NCBI GenBank assembly: GCA_047626155.1 | Contig: JBLHRR010000010.1 | Coordinates: forward strand, 1-64,000 | From: CALGLS01 sp047626155 | GTDB taxonomy: Bacteria; Bacteroidota; Bacteroidia; Chitinophagales; Saprospiraceae | Direction: 5' to 3' | DNA: 64,000 bases | Shown: one piece after another, positions 18,785 to 28,100 of the stretch | Layout of the letters: every line of letters begins with the position of its first letter | Position numbering within the stretch: position 1 is the first letter of the stretch | Notes under the pieces: generated by a model | Databases searched by the model: none | Told to the model about the DNA's origin: nothing | Seen by the model: the letters and a program-made list of their open reading frames with translations, nothing else | Position numbers and translations under genes: made by a program

Positions 18785-18866
18785 TAGAGGTTATTCCAAA
18801 TAGAATGGTACGGTCGGCCGGAAACCGAACACCGAACACCGGAAACCCGAAACCGAATAACCTCTA
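18785..18866. repeat. 12-bp-TIR element, copy B (82 bp)
   Basis: Same perfect 12-bp termini as copy A (TAGAGGTTATTC / GAATAACCTCTA) and the same core start CAAATAGAATGGTACGGTCG. It is longer by 14 bp because the A-C-C-G-A-A-C-type units in the core are expanded. It lies between the terminator of the short paralogue and the upstream region of the giant gene. Confidence 0.75.
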
Positions 18867-18880
18867 TTGACTCCATTGCA

Positions 18881-18918
18881 ATAAAATACCCGAACCTCCT
18901 TGAGGAGAGATTCGGGTA
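18881..18918 (-). terminator. Terminator of the short paralogue gene
   Basis: On the minus strand TACCCGAA pairs with TTCGGGTA, with an inner CTCC / GGAG stem, followed by TTTTATT. Confidence 0.7.
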
Positions 18919-18969
18919 CTTAATATAATAAAAGCCTATAGTTTAGGAATAGGTTTATGATTTGCTTTT

Positions 18970-20190
18970 TTATTTCTTCGTCACAAGCACCTCATCTACT
19001 GCCGTTGTCCCATTGCAATCGGTGACTGTAACAGTATAGCTTCCGGCTGTTTTAACATCAATGCTATTGGTTCGCTGTCCGGTAGACCAAAGGTATCTGC
19101 TACTTTGAAAAGAACTAGTATTACAGCAGCCACCATATATTTTGATGTCGTCAATGTTCCAAACAGAAGTGGTAGTGGAGTCACGGTCTTGGTCATAAGC
19201 CAAAAGCTCAACCGTGAAAACCGTTGTACTACTTATCTCAAAAATGGGTTCGTTAGAGAAATCAAATATAGCCTCCGTCCAGGTCTTACTAGTCATCATA
19301 TCAATAGCTTTGTAGATTTGCTTTCCGCCTTTTAAAATACGAATACCATATTTTGCAGGACCATTATTGGATCTAGTAGTGCTTCCTAATTGTGATTTGG
19401 AAGGTGTTTTCCCCATGAAAGTCAGCTTCGTGATTCTGGATACATCCGCTGATGGGTCAACTATAATGTCAAAACGTAGCGATTGTGGATGATTGTTTTG
19501 AAACTCAGAAATCAGCGGCATATCAGCCATGATGGCTTTTTTTGCTTTGGAAGAATAAGATTTTGTTGGAATTAAATCGGCTCCCTCTGAGCGGTAAAGC
19601 CCTTTTGTAACAATACTAGCGCAGAAGGTATTTTCATTGGTTGTATTGATAGAAGCGGAGTAATTATCCGTATTGTTACTGGGTGATCCTGTAGTGCCAT
19701 TGTCAAGATTCCAGTGTGCGATAAGTGGTGTTTCCTCCTTGCAGGTGGTCACAATACAAGTGTTGAATTGCAATACATTGGTACTGATGGTAATGGTTTC
19801 GTTAAGATTAATTTGGCGATCTTCTCCCAAATCAATAGTGATGGGGGAGTCCTTTTTTGTAGTGGTGCCAATACAGGTACAAGCATCGGCCTGTACTTTG
19901 TCGTCTTTTGTAAAATCATTGTTATCGTTACAGGGTGTCCCAGGCGTTGCCGGAAGATTTGGATTGTTGGGCGCGCAATCTACTTCGTTAGAGATACCAT
20001 CTTTGTCGTCATCTATGAAAAGAGAAGCAGTTTCAGCAACGCACAACCTAGTGCCGTCTTTGAATAGTTCCGTAGCGGAAAAATTACAGTAAGAATAAGA
20101 GTTAGGAAAGGCGGAAATATGGCTTGCGTTAGCGGAGAATGATAATAACGCACACCATCCTCCAATGAGGATTGTGTTGAAAGGGTTCAT
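18970..20190 (-). CDS. Exported paralogue of the giant protein's inner module, no sorting domain
   Basis: A 406-residue protein read from the Met at 20190 (M-N-P-F-N-T-I-L-I-G-G-W, signal peptide ending S-A-N-A); an upstream ATG at 20232 would add 14 residues. It has one MopE-like unit (D-D-D-K-D-G-I-S-N-E-V-D-C-A-P-N-N-P-N-L-P). A 200-residue beta-rich module follows, closely matching the internal module of the 2345-aa neighbour (L-R-F-D-I-I-V-D-P-S; K-Y-G-I-R-I-L-K-G-G; F-T-V-E-L-L-A-Y-D-Q; W-N-I-D-D-I-K-I-Y-G). It ends with a PKD-like strand pair (Y-T-V-T-V-T-D-C-N-G) and stops without a type-A or type-B sorting domain. It is thus periplasmic, secreted by another route, or a truncated duplicate. 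Confidence 0.75.
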   Translation of the reverse strand: MNPFNTILIGGWCALLSFSANASHISAFPNSYSYCNFSATELFKDGTRLCVAETASLFIDDDKDGISNEVDCAPNNPNLPATPGTPCNDNNDFTKDDKVQADACTCIGTTTKKDSPITIDLGEDRQINLNETITISTNVLQFNTCIVTTCKEETPLIAHWNLDNGTTGSPSNNTDNYSASINTTNENTFCASIVTKGLYRSEGADLIPTKSYSSKAKKAIMADMPLISEFQNNHPQSLRFDIIVDPSADVSRITKLTFMGKTPSKSQLGSTTRSNNGPAKYGIRILKGGKQIYKAIDMMTSKTWTEAIFDFSNEPIFEISSTTVFTVELLAYDQDRDSTTTSVWNIDDIKIYGGCCNTSSFQSSRYLWSTGQRTNSIDVKTAGSYTVTVTDCNGTTAVDEVLVTKK

Positions 20191-20651
20191 GTTTTTGATA
20201 TGTTTAAGGGATGAATGACTTCGGGTGTTCAATCCGAAACCATGTTAATATATGTTTCAAACACCCGTAAATGGGGTGTGTTTCTTAAAGTGGGTTGTAT
20301 TCCTTAAAAGTACATGTTCTCTTCTTGATAGCAGCACAAAAAATAAATCAGAAACCTGATATTATTAAATTGATGATGTAAAGATAGGGAACAAGCGGGA
20401 AATGTCCTCTCTATTTAAGATTATTTTTTTGTTAAATATTGGGCGAAAGCTTTGAAACATGAAATATTGTTTCGCTCAATTACTTTTTGGATTATAATAT
20501 TTGATATAGAGGCAATAAAAGTTCCATTTATTATTTACTGATAATTAGTAGACTAAATATCGTGATTTGTGTACTTTTTATAGCCTCAGCTAGCGGAGGT
20601 CTTTTGGCTTTATAGCTTAGATTGGTTTAGTATTCGGTCAAACTTATTTAA
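20191..20651. other. Intergenic region between two leftward genes
   Basis: No gene was seen. It holds the promoter region of the short paralogue and the 3' flank of coaE. A weak hairpin CCTCAGCTAGCGGAGG sits near 20583-20598 and may help end coaE transcription. Confidence 0.35.
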
Positions 20652-21239
20652 TCATAAAACGCTTATTTGGTGATAAATATGAACCACCTGTTGCATCAAA
20701 TTATGATTGGGATCATTATAAATTACAAAATCAGCTCGTCTGACCTTTTCCTGTTCGTCCATTTGGTTATTGATTCTGCTGAGGACTTCTTTTTCCCTAA
20801 TGCCGTCTCTTTTCATAACTCTGGCTACTCGGATATCAACTGGAGCGGTGACCGCAATGATATAATCTAGCTTTTTATAAGAGCCACTTTCATACATTAA
20901 AGCCGCTTCTTGCAAAGCAAAGGGGCAATTTTTCTGAGCGCTGAACCAGCGCAAGACATCTTTTCCAACGGCAGGGTGAACCAGTGCATTGAGTATGGCC
21001 AATTTGGATTTATTACTAAAGGCAATAGCCGAAATATGTTTCCGATTAAGCGCTCCCGATTCCAAATAGGCCTCTTTCCCAAAGACTTTTTTGATTTGGT
21101 CGACAAGCGTCTTATCCTGAAGCATTAGACGCTTGGCTTCTGCATCTGCATAATAGGTAGGGATGCCCAGAACGGCGAATTGCTTACAGGCCGTCGTCTT
21201 TCCAGAGCCGATACCGCCGGTGATGCCTATTTTTAACAT
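20652..21239 (-). CDS. coaE: Dephospho-CoA kinase
   Basis: Catalyses the last step of coenzyme A synthesis, ATP-dependent phosphorylation of dephospho-CoA, in the cytoplasm. 195 residues, normal for the family. The P-loop G-G-I-G-S-G-K-T is at residues 8-15, followed by the substrate region Y-Y-A-D-A-E-A-K-R, the H-P motif (A-L-V-H-P-A-V), and the lid region V-M-K-R-D-G-I-R-E-K-E-V-L-S-R-I-N-N-Q-M. It diverges from the PorP-like gene across a 180-bp shared upstream region. Confidence 0.95.
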   Translation of the reverse strand: MLKIGITGGIGSGKTTACKQFAVLGIPTYYADAEAKRLMLQDKTLVDQIKKVFGKEAYLESGALNRKHISAIAFSNKSKLAILNALVHPAVGKDVLRWFSAQKNCPFALQEAALMYESGSYKKLDYIIAVTAPVDIRVARVMKRDGIREKEVLSRINNQMDEQEKVRRADFVIYNDPNHNLMQQVVHIYHQISVL

Positions 21240-21421
21240 GATTTTTATTTTAGTGTAATACTTAGTGCAAAAAGGTCTTGTTCATTGAATATTAACTACC
21301 CCAGCAAGGATACAAAATAAGGCTCACTCAACAAAAACAGGGAACGGTTTATGTATTTATAACTAATTTTAGTAATTTGTCAATGATGAACGTTTAAAGT
21401 TCCTAAAAAGCAAAAGCTGTG

Positions 21422-22444
21422 ATGAAAAAAAACTACCTCCAAATTTTATTTTTTTGCCTCTTGGTATCGACTGGGCTTCAATCGCAGGATATTCACTATT
21501 CTCAATATTATAACTCGCCGCTCAACATTAGCCCAGCATTGACCGGGATGTATAATGGAGATATGCGCTTTATGGGGAATTACCGAGATCAATGGAGCTC
21601 CGTGCCTGTTGATTATCGAACCTACACAGCTGCTTTTGATATGAAGTATTTTCATAAAAAACTGGAAAATGGATTCTTTGGCGGCGGCATTGTTTTGAAT
21701 ACAGATAAAGCAGGTGATTCGGAATTAGGGATGACACAGGTGGCATTGAGTGGTGCGTATACTCAGCGTCTCAATGACAATAATATGATGACTGCCGGTT
21801 TTCAATTTGGCGTAGGCCAACGATCATTCAGCTTGAATGCCCTAAAATTTGAGAATCAATGGAATGGCGATGTTTATGAAGCAACGGCAGGTACTGGAGA
21901 AAATTTTAGCAATACCAGCGTAGCTTTTGTTGATGTAGGCGCAGGTTTCAACTGGCGGTTACAATTTGATGAAGGACTCAGAAGGTTGGATATTGGTGTA
22001 GGCGCTTTTCATCTAAATAAACCACAACAAAAATTTTATGAAGGTGGCGACGTTGCCTTGCCTATGCGCCTTAGTTTCTATGCTTCCGGTGAAGCAGAGG
22101 TCAATGAGTTATGGTCTGTCGTTTTCCATGGAATCGCTCAGTTTCAGGGTCCTAACAAAGAAGGAATTACTGGGACAGGCGTGAAATATTGGCTAAACAA
22201 AGCGAGAGGTAAAGAAATGGCTATTCAACTTGGAACTGCTTATCGATTTTTCGGACGTTCTGATGCGGTTATTCCTTCCGTTGAACTGCAATATTTGGCT
22301 TGGAAATTTGGCTTAAGCTACGATATAAATTTATCAGACTTTGACGTGGCAACCAATAGCAGAGGAGGTCTCGAACTTTCTTTGATTTATATTATTACAA
22401 AAGTAAAACCGACTAAAGAGATCAAGGCCTGTCCTGTCTTTTAA
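21422..22444 (+). CDS. PorP/SprF family T9SS outer-membrane protein
   Basis: A 340-residue outer-membrane barrel protein. Signal peptide M-K-K-N-Y-L-Q-I-L-F-F, cleavage after L-Q-S-Q. The family opening follows: D-I-H-Y-S-Q-Y-Y-N-S-P-L-N-I-S-P-A-L-T-G, then R-D-Q-W-S-S-V-P-V-D-Y-R-T-Y and repeated barrel strands to L-S-L-I-Y-I-I. In Flavobacterium, SprF is needed to deliver and attach the giant adhesin SprB, and PorP in Porphyromonas is an essential T9SS part. This copy heads a set with a PorE-like OmpA gene and type-B-domain adhesins, so I infer an SprF-like partner for those adhesins. I chose the ATG at 21422 over the adjacent GTG at 21419. Confidence 0.92.
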   Translation: MKKNYLQILFFCLLVSTGLQSQDIHYSQYYNSPLNISPALTGMYNGDMRFMGNYRDQWSSVPVDYRTYTAAFDMKYFHKKLENGFFGGGIVLNTDKAGDSELGMTQVALSGAYTQRLNDNNMMTAGFQFGVGQRSFSLNALKFENQWNGDVYEATAGTGENFSNTSVAFVDVGAGFNWRLQFDEGLRRLDIGVGAFHLNKPQQKFYEGGDVALPMRLSFYASGEAEVNELWSVVFHGIAQFQGPNKEGITGTGVKYWLNKARGKEMAIQLGTAYRFFGRSDAVIPSVELQYLAWKFGLSYDINLSDFDVATNSRGGLELSLIYIITKVKPTKEIKACPVF

Positions 22445-22492
22445 TTGTGTCAAATCTACACTGCTCCTTCTGTTTACTAACATTATGCACCC

Positions 22493-24502
22493 ATGACAAT
22501 TGTTTTTCGTTTTTTTCTCCCATTTCTTATCGGATGTTTTGCTGTTTCTAACCTGTCTGCACAAACCTTTAAAGCCTTTATGAAGGCAGGAGACAAGGCA
22601 GTAAAACAAAAGAATTACAGCGCTGCTTTGCAATACTACCAAGAGGCGATGACCTTCAAAGCTTCAGATCCTAAAGTTTGGTTCTCCTATGCGGAGGCGG
22701 CTCGTTTGCAGCACGCTTATGAAGAGGCAGAATCTTATTATAAAAGAATCATCAACTCAGATAAACAAGACCTGTTTCCTTTGACGGCTTATCAGTTGGG
22801 AGCGGTTCAAAAAAGTATGGGGAAATATGAGTCGGCGATAAAATATTTCGATCAATATGTCAAACAAAATGGAGCCACCTCAACATATATCGCAGAGGCG
22901 AAAAAACAAATAGAATCCTGTAATTATGCGCAGGCAATCATGGACGATGCGGATGAGGTTACGATCAAGCACTTGAATAAACGGGTCAATACACCGTATT
23001 CTGAATTTGGTCCATTGATGAAAGGAGATACCTTATATTATTCTTCTTTTAAGTTCAAAAATAAAAATGATGAACATGATCCTCCTCGCAGAATTACGAA
23101 AGTAATGACTTCCATAAGAGGATCGAAGGGTAAACCACTACCCCGTAAATTTAATAATAACACTTCGCACACAGCTCATACCACCTTTAGTATTGATCAG
23201 AAGAGAATTTACTACACCCTTTGTCAGTATTTAAATGCCAGTGAAATTCAATGCGAATTGTATTACAGAGAAAAAGACAGCCGGAAACGTTGGTCAATAA
23301 AGGGAGTGAAATTGCCAGGGACAATCAATCAAAAAGGAACAACTGCAACGCATCCTTGTATTGCTAAAGATACTTCCGGGAAAGAATTGTTATATTTTGT
23401 GTCTGACAGAGCTGGAGGGCTTGGAGGCTTAGATATTTGGTGTGCGGAAGTAAATGGAAAGAAGTTCAAAGATCCGATTAATATCAAAGACTTAAATACG
23501 GAAGGAAATGATATTACGCCTTTCTGGCATGAAGCATCTAAGGTGCTTTATTTTAGTAGCGATTATCGGAAAGGAATGGGAGGTTATGATATTTTTAAAA
23601 GCCAAAAAACAGAAGAAGGGTGGTCAGATATAGAGCATACGGGTTATCCGCTGAACAGTAGTTATAACGACTTGTACTATACGATGAGTGCGGATTCCAC
23701 CAAGGCTTATTTTGCCTCCAATCGTTTGGGTTCTTTCTATCTGGATAAAAATAACAAATCCTGCTGCAACGATATTTATCAGGCCGCTTTGCCATTGGAT
23801 GAAACAACAATTCCGGAAGACAAACCGATAGATTCTCTGACCATCGTTTCGATCCCACCGGACACCACAGATATTCCAAGTACAACAAGCGTCGGGCCTC
23901 CTCCGGTAATTGAAAAAGTACCAACAACTTTAGAGGACTTTTTACCCCTGGCTCTTTACTTCCATAATGATGAGCCGGATAGAAGAACGAGAAGAACTTA
24001 TACCAAAAAATCCTATGATGAAACCTACCATCCTTACTACGCGCTAAAGTGGGAATACCAACGGGAGTATACCAAACCGATGACGGAGTCAGATCGCTAT
24101 CAAGGAGAGGACGATATCACTTTCTTCTTTGAAAAAAAGATACGCAAAGGTTATGAGCATTTGAACTTGTTTTCAGAAATATTGCTGTCTCGGCTGGAAG
24201 AAGGAGAAAGGGTAGAGATTTTTGTAAAAGGATATACCAGCCCTCGAGCGAAGAGTGACTATAATATCTCTTTAGGAAAGCGTCGGATTAGCTCTGTGAA
24301 AAATCATTTTAAAACGTGGAGAGGCGGCATTTTTAGTCGCTATCTGGATAGTGGAATGTTGATTTTGTCCGAGCGATCATTTGGAGAAACGACTGCCTCA
24401 ACCACTATTAGTGATGATCTTTATGACCTAAGAAACTCCATCTATCATCCCGCTGCTGCAGAAGAAAGACGAGTAGAAATTGTGGAGATTAAGAGAAATT
24501 AA
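22493..24502 (+). CDS. PorE-like TPR / PD40 / OmpA periplasmic protein
   Basis: A 669-residue exported protein with the architecture of T9SS PorE relatives. Signal peptide to about residue 24 (S-N-L-S-A-Q). Tetratricopeptide repeats at about 28-150 (A-G-D-K-A-V-K-Q-K-N-Y-S-A-A-L-Q-Y-Y). A WD40-like PD40 propeller at about 165-425 (L-Y-F-V-S-D-R-A-G-G-L-G-G-L-D-I-W and L-Y-F-S-S-D-Y-R-K-G-M-G-G-Y-D-I-F). A Pro/Thr linker, and a C-terminal OmpA-like domain at about 540-669 (G-Y-T-S-P-R-A, Y-N-I-S-L-G-K-R-R, A-A-E-E-R-R-V-E-I). The carboxypeptidase-like domain of PorE is not apparent. OmpA domains bind peptidoglycan, so it probably anchors the PorP partner, from which it is separated by 48 bp in the same operon. 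Confidence 0.88.
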   Translation: MTIVFRFFLPFLIGCFAVSNLSAQTFKAFMKAGDKAVKQKNYSAALQYYQEAMTFKASDPKVWFSYAEAARLQHAYEEAESYYKRIINSDKQDLFPLTAYQLGAVQKSMGKYESAIKYFDQYVKQNGATSTYIAEAKKQIESCNYAQAIMDDADEVTIKHLNKRVNTPYSEFGPLMKGDTLYYSSFKFKNKNDEHDPPRRITKVMTSIRGSKGKPLPRKFNNNTSHTAHTTFSIDQKRIYYTLCQYLNASEIQCELYYREKDSRKRWSIKGVKLPGTINQKGTTATHPCIAKDTSGKELLYFVSDRAGGLGGLDIWCAEVNGKKFKDPINIKDLNTEGNDITPFWHEASKVLYFSSDYRKGMGGYDIFKSQKTEEGWSDIEHTGYPLNSSYNDLYYTMSADSTKAYFASNRLGSFYLDKNNKSCCNDIYQAALPLDETTIPEDKPIDSLTIVSIPPDTTDIPSTTSVGPPPVIEKVPTTLEDFLPLALYFHNDEPDRRTRRTYTKKSYDETYHPYYALKWEYQREYTKPMTESDRYQGEDDITFFFEKKIRKGYEHLNLFSEILLSRLEEGERVEIFVKGYTSPRAKSDYNISLGKRRISSVKNHFKTWRGGIFSRYLDSGMLILSERSFGETTASTTISDDLYDLRNSIYHPAAAEERRVEIVEIKRN

Positions 24503-24574
24503 AACACATGTATATTCATTGGCATACGAAGGCTGATTTCTTTTTAAAATACATTTTTTGACCTAAAAAAAATG

Positions 24575-24582
24575 TAACTTTG
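24575..24582 (+). promoter_or_regulatory. Candidate -7 promoter box TAACTTTG
   Basis: Matches the Bacteroidetes consensus TAnnTTTG. A TTG lies 17 bp upstream (start to start), closer than the usual spacing, so support is modest. Confidence 0.35.
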
Positions 24583-24906
24583 TTTAGCTGCTGACTTAGA
24601 GGTAGAATAATAATAACAGGGTTCAGAATCTCCCAAAATCATTTCCAGAAGATCCCAATTCCTAAGGTGCTTTTCTTATTTAATGCTTTTTTAGACGACT
24701 TCTTTCATTTTAGCTGCAAGAGTGCATAGTGGTCTAAGCTAATTTTTGTGTCATACTAAATGATATGTTACAGAAACATAATGTATTAAAGTTTCAATTA
24801 GGTATTATAAATATTTTTCGTGTAATACTATTGGAATGGATATTGATAAAAATTATAATATCTCACACACATTATTTTTCCCATCGAACATTTATTTGTA
24901 GCACAC

Positions 24907-24950
24907 AAAAAGTAGATGCAACGATTTTATAATCGTTGCATCTACTTTTT
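24907..24950 (+). terminator. Perfect 20-bp terminator-like hairpin
   Basis: AAAAAGTAGATGCAACGATT pairs fully with AATCGTTGCATCTACTTTTT across a TTAT loop and ends in T5. It lies 400 bp beyond the PorE-like gene and 157 bp before adhesin 1, so it may end a small RNA, act as an attenuator, or end the PorP/PorE transcript. Confidence 0.7.
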
Positions 24951-25106
24951 ATGCTTGCTAAGGCTTAGAGTTGAATGAACTTCATTTTATAATGGAGCTT
25001 GGTTTTGAATTCTATAGGCACTATAATTTTCCCATTAACTTATCACACACTATTACTTAAGGAGCATCGCTCTACCTTCATCAGTACTATAAATTTAATT
25101 GTGGTA

Positions 25107-28100
25107 ATGTTAAAAAAAGTCTTACAATGCATTCTGATACTTTGCTGTTTTTGGAGTAAAGGAACCAGCCAGATTACTTGCGATTTTACCTACACCAGTG
25201 TCACTGGTTGCGGTGGTTTTGCTGTTGATTTCTGTGATATGTCTTCTTCAACTGCAGGCGCCATAGTTGGCTGGAGTTGGAATATGGAAATTAGCGCCTT
25301 CTCAGTGGAATGTCCTTCTACGGTCTTTAGCCAACCAGGGGTTTATACCGTTTGTCTAACGGTGACGGATAGCGAAGGAAATACCTGTACCGTCTGTAAA
25401 GATGATTTGGTTCAGATATATAACTTACCTACTCCAAATTTTTCAGCAGATATTACACAAGGGTGTACGCCTTTGGAAGTCACCTATACCGATTTATCTT
25501 CTGGTACAGATGGGAATATTGTGGATTGGATTTGGGGACTTGGAGGCTCTTGCGGAACCATTCCCGGAAATGGAACAAATCCCGTAGCCACTTGCGCTTA
25601 CACTATCCCCGGATCGTATAATGTGAGCTTAATTGTTACGGACGATAATGGCTGTGTGAACACCACTAATAAGCTATCCTATATTAATGTTTCTCCAAAA
25701 CCACCTTTAGCTATTTCTGCAGTAGATACCTTTGCTTGTAATGCACCTTATGATATTACGTTTATTAATAACAGTAATGCTGCAAATGTAAGCTATACCT
25801 GGGATTTTGGAAATAATGATACCTATGTTGGATCAACTCCTCCGGCCATTACCTATGATGCCCCCGGTGCTTACACTGTTACAGTAGTTGCCATGGATAT
25901 CCAGTCGGGCTGTACAGACACCTTGATTTTGGAAGACTATATCAATATTGGTTATCCAGCAAGTTTTAGTTACACACCTGAAAACGGATGCGAGGATCTG
26001 TTGGTTAGCTTTACAGATAATTCAACTTTTGTGGCTCAGTCCATAGTTTGGGATTTTGGAGATGGCAGTACTTCTACATTGGCCAACCCAACACACTTGT
26101 TTACGGAGCCGGGTTGTTTTACCGTTCAATTAACCAGAATTGTAGATGGTTGTACATCGGTTGTTTATACCGAAAATTGTATCAATGTAGATCAGGAACC
26201 AGATCTATGGTATACTAATGACAACTTAATTGGATGTACTTTACCACATGTTGTCAACTTTTCTGGTGTTTCCATAAACGCCACAGAATGGCTGTGGAAT
26301 TTTGGAGATGGTAATACCTCTACACTTCAGAATCCAACCCACAGTTATGAAATCTTTGGAGAGTTTCCAGTGGTTTTGACTGTGACGAATGCCTTGGGTT
26401 GTACGAACGACACTTTAATCAATACTATTAATACTAAAGCATTGGAGGGCCAGTTGCTTAATGATTTTTATGATGGATGTGTTCCTTTATCGGTCACTTT
26501 AGAAGATGCCTCTAATACCGTTTCTCCGATTACGAGTTGGAGTTGGGAAGCAACAGGAGGAACTAATACATTTACCTCTAATGAAGCCAGTCCCACTTTT
26601 TTAATTACGGATACCGGTGTTTACAATGTAGTATTGATAACCACTAATACACTTGGTTGTATTGATACTGCTTATTTCAATGGCGCCATTGAAGCTGGTT
26701 TGGAGTTGGACGTTAACTTTGAAGGAACGCCTTTGGAAACCTGCATCGATTCACCAGTAGAATTTACAGATTTGACTCCAGGTGCGGTAGATGAATGGTT
26801 TTGGGACTTTGGAGATGGAGGAACGTCGATACTTGAAGATCCGGAATATTCTTACGCTGATACGGGATATTATGATGTGAGTCTGATTGTTGTTAACAAT
26901 GGTTGTTTCAACAGTATTACTTTTGATGACTATATCCATGCCATTGCTCCGGTGGCTAAATTTGAACTGATTAACTTCTGTGAAAACCAGTTGCTTCGCC
27001 AGTTTGTCAATAACTCGATTGGAGCTGATTCTACTTTTTGGGACTTTGGAGTGCCCGGAATGGATACAGATACTAGTAGCCTCGTTAATCCTCAGTTTGT
27101 ATATCCTGGCCCCGGAACCTATACTGTAGTTCAATGGGTATATAACTCTGTAACAATGTGTTCGCATTCTGCCAGTCTAGAGGTCATGGTAACAGTGCCT
27201 ATTGCAAATTTTTCGATTTCACCAAACGAAGGTTGTGCTCCGCTAGCAGTAACGGTTACAGATGTATCAATAGATGCGGTTGTCTGGCAATGGGCTTCAG
27301 TGAATGGAGTTATCTCTAATGCAAACGCAACCAATCCAACGATTACCTACAACCAACCGGGTTTGTATACTGATGACATAACTCTAATCGTAACCGATGT
27401 AAATGAATGTCAGGATACCATAGTTTATACAGATTCCATTTTTGTAGATGCAGTCAGTGCAAATTTTACTTCTGATATTACAACTGGTTGTGCTCCTTTG
27501 AGCGTCTCTTTTTCAGACCTTTCGGTAAATGATTATTTTGCGGATGTTGTAGGATGGAATTGGAACTTTGGCCCTGGTTTAGGAACTTCTTCCGATCAGA
27601 ACCCAAACTTTACCTTTGATAACCTCGGAACCTACGATGTGATACTTACCGTTACGGATTCCTGGGGTTGTTCTAATACCATCACAGTGACAGACTATAT
27701 TGATGCGACTTCTCCTATTGCGAGTTTTACCGTAGATACTTTAAGCTGTACCTCTCACGATATTCCTTTTCAAAGCAACTCATCCGGTTGGCAATTGTCT
27801 TACAGTTGGGACTTTGGAGATGGAGGAACCGGTACAGGGGGCAACCCTTTACATCAATATATAACGGAGGGGATATTCACGGCTTGTGTAACCATAACGG
27901 ATGGATACGGATGTACTGACTTTATTTGTAAAGATATTGTTGTAGCAGATCCTGTTGCTGGATTTACAGTAGATTCCACCTTTGCCTCTTGTCCTCCTTT
28001 GCCTGTGAAATTTACGAATACATCCATCAACTCAGATAGTTACTTATGGGATTTTGGAGATAATAATGCGCCCTCTGATTTTGTAGACCCAAGCTATGTC

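Larger units (their letters stand above)
24503..25106 (+). other. 600-bp leader/intergenic region upstream of adhesin 1
   Basis: No gene was seen. It contains a TAACTTTG box (24575-24582) resembling the Bacteroidetes -7 element and a perfect 20-bp hairpin at 24907-24950. A transcript starting near 24590 could end at the hairpin (about 360 nt) or read on into the adhesin gene. Confidence 0.4.

Noticed and set aside
24503..25106. tRNA, tmRNA or 6S RNA
   Set aside because: No cloverleaf, T-loop consensus or other recognisable structure apart from the terminal hairpin.
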